A DNA stretch of 5,058 nt from Candidatus Intestinimonas stercorigallinarum. GTDB taxonomy: Bacteria > Bacillota > Clostridia > Oscillospirales > Oscillospiraceae. This document shows positions 4,283 to 5,058 of this stretch, in pieces. The notes beneath the pieces were generated by a model. It saw only the letters and a program-made list of their open reading frames with translations, did not search any database and was not told where the DNA came from. The stretch lies in assembly GCA_019115345.1 (NCBI GenBank), contig DXDV01000141.1, positions 1-5,058 of the forward strand, read 5' to 3'. The translations under genes and the position numbers were made by a program. Each line of letters opens with the position of its first letter. Within the stretch, counting starts at the first letter, position 1.

Positions 4283-5058
4283 TCACGGGGCAGGCTGCCC
4301 CCATTTGGCGATCAGATACTGCCTGCCGCCCTCGTCGCTGCTCAAATAGTCCTCCCACATGTCGTCGGTCCACCGCTTCCGCTCCACCGCCGGCTTCTCC
4401 GTCTCCATGGCCTGCTGGCCCCTGGCGTAGAATGCGATGGCCAGTGCCATGACACAGTCGTCGTGGGCCCCTGGCTCCGCCTCCATGCGGAGCTTCTTCG
4501 GCTCCCGCACAAAGGTTAGCAGCTCGTGGAGGGTGTCCTGGTCCTCCAGCAGATCGTAGTGCCCCCGCAGGGCTGCGATCAGTCCCGAGAGGATCACCGG
4601 CCTGGTGATGGGGTCCGTGCGGAAGCCGAAGGCGTGGCGCACCCCGCCGTCGAAGGTGTCCTCCCGCTCCCGGACAAACTGCCGGGGATACCCCAGCCGC
4701 TGCAGCTCCTTGATGGGGTAGGTGGAGAAGTTGGCCTCCACCGCCAGCAGGGCCGTGTTGTAGAAGATCCCGAGGCAGTACATCTGCCTGGCAAAGAGGT
4801 CCTCGTCCACCTCACTGGCCCGGTAAACGGCTACCTGCCGGCCTGTGATATTGTCGATGCACTGGCCCACGAACCAGTCCTTGTTGTCGCTGACGCTGTC
4901 GGCTCCGCCGGCGGTGTCCCCGCCCACCACATAGGGCCGCCCCTTCTCCGGCCAGCAGTAGATCTTCACCGGTCCCCCGGGGGCCTCCGCCCACCGGACG
5001 TTGGAGATCCTGAGACCGTCGTAGTCGAACACGAACTCGCCCTCGGCCACCGGCCCCC
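4283..5058 (-). CDS. Terminase large subunit, C-terminal nuclease part (partial)
   Basis: The large terminase subunit is the packaging motor: an N-terminal ATPase and a C-terminal RNase H-like nuclease that cuts the concatemer. Only the C-terminal part is here; the frame stays open to the right edge, so the ATPase motifs lie outside. Counting the GTG at 5050 as residue 1, the nuclease acidic residues are visible in order: D45 in VVGGDTAGG, E105 in LLAVEAN, and D197/D198 in GAHDDCVMALAIA. These three motifs are the signature of TerL nuclease domains, and the catalytic set looks intact. The last 35 or so residues (VERKRWTDDMWEDYLSSDE onward) form a charged tail that may contact the portal; that is inference. 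The GTG at 5050 is not a likely start, since coding sequence continues upstream and no ribosome binding site is visible. The gene stops 20 bases before the portal ATG. Confidence 0.88.
   Translation of the reverse strand, partial: GPVAEGEFVFDYDGLRISNVRWAEAPGGPVKIYCWPEKGRPYVVGGDTAGGADSVSDNKDWFVGQCIDNITGRQVAVYRASEVDEDLFARQMYCLGIFYNTALLAVEANFSTYPIKELQRLGYPRQFVREREDTFDGGVRHAFGFRTDPITRPVILSGLIAALRGHYDLLEDQDTLHELLTFVREPKKLRMEAEPGAHDDCVMALAIAFYARGQQAMETEKPAVERKRWTDDMWEDYLSSDEGGRQYLIAKWGQPAP

Noticed and set aside
2238..4349. Long plus-strand frames opposite the portal gene (315 and 358 codons)
   Set aside because: They are antisense shadows of a clearly identified portal gene with biased GC-rich codons.

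Overview
The window reads as part of the DNA-packaging and head-assembly operon of a tailed bacteriophage or prophage. All genes that can be supported lie on the minus strand, so the operon runs from the right edge to the left edge. In order of transcription they are: the C-terminal half of the large terminase subunit (cut by the right edge), the portal protein, a 43-residue basic protein, a probable scaffolding protein, a small probable capsid decoration protein, and the first eight codons of the next gene, most likely the major capsid protein (cut by the left edge). Terminase, portal, scaffold, coat is the order known from P22-like heads. No prohead protease gene is seen, which fits a head built on a separate scaffold.

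The host is inferred to be a GC-rich member of the Clostridia, such as an Oscillospiraceae-type gut bacterium. The grounds are the high GC content, strong purine-rich Shine-Dalgarno sequences ahead of every complete gene, and the style of the proteins (Gln/Ala/Gly-rich linkers, and a portal with a CxxC...CxxC insertion). This is an inference from style and not an identification.

Layout from right to left: TerL (5058-4283), a 20-base gap carrying the portal ribosome binding site, portal (4262-2202), an 88-base leader, the 43-residue gene (2113-1982), a gene-less stretch of 458 bases (1981-1524), scaffold (1523-453), a 12-base gap, decoration protein (440-51), a 24-base gap, and the capsid gene start (26-1).

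The 458-base stretch is the odd part. It is packed with near-perfect inverted repeats. One is shaped like a Rho-independent terminator pointing along the plus strand, against the operon. Another is a 16-bp stem. Three stems have wobble pairs that form only in plus-strand RNA. A second oddity is a 31-33-base motif that occurs twice on the minus strand, 53 bases before the start of the 43-residue gene and 55 bases before the scaffold start, so the two copies bracket the small gene plus the hairpin-rich element. Together these suggest either an inserted repetitive element or antisense RNA locus, or a duplicated leader with a regulatory role in head-protein expression.
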